A stretch of 6,856 nucleotides of DNA, taken from positions 1 through 6,856 of the forward strand of contig JAGUWZ010000162.1 of the NCBI GenBank assembly GCA_020062065.1. Reading direction: 5' to 3'. Positions 6,118 to 6,856 of this stretch are shown here, piece after piece (position 1 is the stretch's first letter; each line of letters starts with the position of its first letter). The translations under genes were made by a program, and so were the position numbers. This DNA comes from Candidatus Omnitrophota bacterium (GTDB lineage Bacteria; Omnitrophota; Gorgyraeia; Gygaellales; Profunditerraquicolaceae). Below the pieces are notes generated by a model that was not told the DNA's origin, did not search any database, and saw only the letters and a list, made by a program, of their open reading frames with translations.

Positions 6118-6323
6118 TCAAGTTGCTTTGACTAAAACCTCCATTCACTCGGAAACCTGGCAGCTTCATTCTAGCGAATGTGATTTAGCCGCCTCCGTTG
6201 CTCGATTAAGTTAAGTTACCCGTAAAAATTACAATATGCTGCTTAAATTAATTCCATCTACCCAAGATTAAACTAATACAGCTAATTCGATATGACAGAA
6301 ATTTAGACACTGCTATATTTGAT

Positions 6324-6856
6324 TTATATTTGCAACAAATACTTTGAACTAACTTCGGAATATTCTTTCCTTTTTATCTTCTTAAAAGAATAGTTTGCAA
6401 TAAATAACTCTTTTCCAATTTGATTAGACTTGGCGGTAACATTTCGCATTCCATATGTTAAATCCCAACTTTTTATGTTAGCAAAAGAAAAAAGTTTTCT
6501 TATGAATTCTGAATCATCATAGGTAATTAACCAATACTGTCTACAGCTTTTCATTACATCTGCAAATCTTTCGTGGTCAAAATTTTTATGTAGATGCCCA
6601 TTCTTTCCATATAAGCCAGAGTTTTTTGTCGAATAATATGGCGGATCTAGAAATATAAAAACATTTCTACCTTCTGCACTAACTACCTTCTCGTAATCGA
6701 GGTCAGTTATCTTAGTTTCTAACAAAACACTCACTAGCTCTTTTAGCCGATCAATGCTGCTCATTGTAAATCTTTTTCTAAAGGCTTGTTCGGAATATCC
6801 TCCGGAGTCGCTAGTTCCAGAAAAAGTTATTCGGTTAAGAACAAAAAAAGCACTAG
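6324..6856 (-). CDS. D12-class adenine-N6 DNA methyltransferase, C-terminal part (5' end beyond window)
   Basis: This protein transfers a methyl group from S-adenosylmethionine to adenine N6 in DNA, either as part of a restriction-modification system or as an orphan Dam-like enzyme. An ATG occurs at 6764, but the same frame stays open to the window edge. The extra 30 upstream codons read FFVLNRITFSGTSDSGGYSE, which is typical of the region before the catalytic motif in D12-class enzymes. The real start is therefore off-window, as is the SAM-binding FxGxG-type motif. About 176 codons are visible. The catalytic DPPY (motif IV) lies in FIFLDPPYYS, about 38 residues after the internal ATG. The family-typical WLITYDD segment and a C-terminal GKELFIANY follow. 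The gene is more AT-rich than the core block, which fits an accessory gene. No restriction endonuclease or specificity gene lies downstream. Target sequence cannot be read from this part. Confidence 0.88.
   Translation of the reverse strand, partial: SAFFVLNRITFSGTSDSGGYSEQAFRKRFTMSSIDRLKELVSVLLETKITDLDYEKVVSAEGRNVFIFLDPPYYSTKNSGLYGKNGHLHKNFDHERFADVMKSCRQYWLITYDDSEFIRKLFSFANIKSWDLTYGMRNVTAKSNQIGKELFIANYSFKKIKRKEYSEVSSKYLLQI

Larger units (their letters stand above)
5891..6323. other. 430-bp gap between methyltransferase and tmk, no recognised gene
   Basis: No known protein family, tRNA or rRNA is recognisable. From about 6200 to 6323 the sequence is AT-rich and featureless. From about 5950 to 6200 it is clearly richer in GC and packed with short inverted repeats (described separately). 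It also holds an unrecognised 56-codon minus-strand ORF and a shorter overlapping one. The gap marks the junction between the accessory methyltransferase and the core tmk block. It could be a decayed gene, a repeat family member or a structured RNA; the sequence alone does not decide. No convincing promoter for tmk could be picked out. Confidence 0.6.

Noticed and set aside
6056..6169. 37-codon minus-strand ORF (MKLPGFRVNGG...) overlapping the 56-codon ORF
   Set aside because: Short, no recognisable family, no ribosome binding site. Reading on through its TGA gives a further stop, and UGA recoding is unlikely because metG and the TPR gene end in TGA at natural ends.
6324..6764. Methyltransferase starting at the ATG at 6764
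   Set aside because: The frame stays open to the window end and its upstream codons read FFVLNRITFSG, typical D12-class sequence, so this ATG is internal.

Overview
The window looks like chromosomal DNA from an uncultured, moderately AT-rich bacterium. Every supportable gene lies on the minus strand, so transcription runs from high to low coordinates. The backbone is tmk - holB - ricT (PSP1/YaaT family) - metG - tatD - a TPR protein gene. The order tmk, holB, ricT, metG, tatD matches the well-known Bacillus block (tmk-yaaQ-yaaR-holB-yaaT-...-metS-yabD) with the intervening genes missing. Protein style, this gene order and the many small palindromic repeats suggest a candidate-phylum bacterium of the Omnitrophota (OP3) kind. 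That assignment is inference and no marker here proves it.

Layout, read in the direction of transcription. Bases 6856-6324 hold the C-terminal part of a D12-class adenine-N6 DNA methyltransferase whose start lies beyond the window edge. Bases 6323-5891 are about 430 bases with no recognisable gene; the middle part is more GC-rich, full of nested inverted repeats, and contains one unrecognised 56-codon ORF. Then come tmk (5890-5231), holB (5166-4195), ricT (4105-3326), metG (3317-1821), tatD (1653-832) and a TPR protein gene (826-188). Bases 187-1 hold a branched hairpin element and a dispersed repeat.

The core genes serve basic growth: dTMP to dTDP phosphorylation, clamp loading at the replication fork, methionyl-tRNA charging, a TatD metal-dependent hydrolase/nuclease, and RicT, which in Bacillus works with RNase Y in mRNA processing. 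Several genes lie only a few bases apart (ricT/metG 8 nt, tatD/TPR 5 nt). The larger gaps are filled by repeats, not by clear promoters or terminators.

The most interesting layer is the repeats. At least six unlike palindromic or inverted-repeat elements sit in gaps or at gene ends. Three affect coding or start calls: a 63-bp palindromic insertion kept in frame inside tatD (21 extra residues next to the active-site strand), an AT-rich inverted repeat that supplies the last 16 residues of Tmk and fills the tmk-holB gap, and a CGCAGAT-type dispersed repeat that creates a false upstream start for ricT. No complete new defence or mobile system is visible; the methyltransferase is the only accessory-type gene and its partner genes, if any, lie outside the window.
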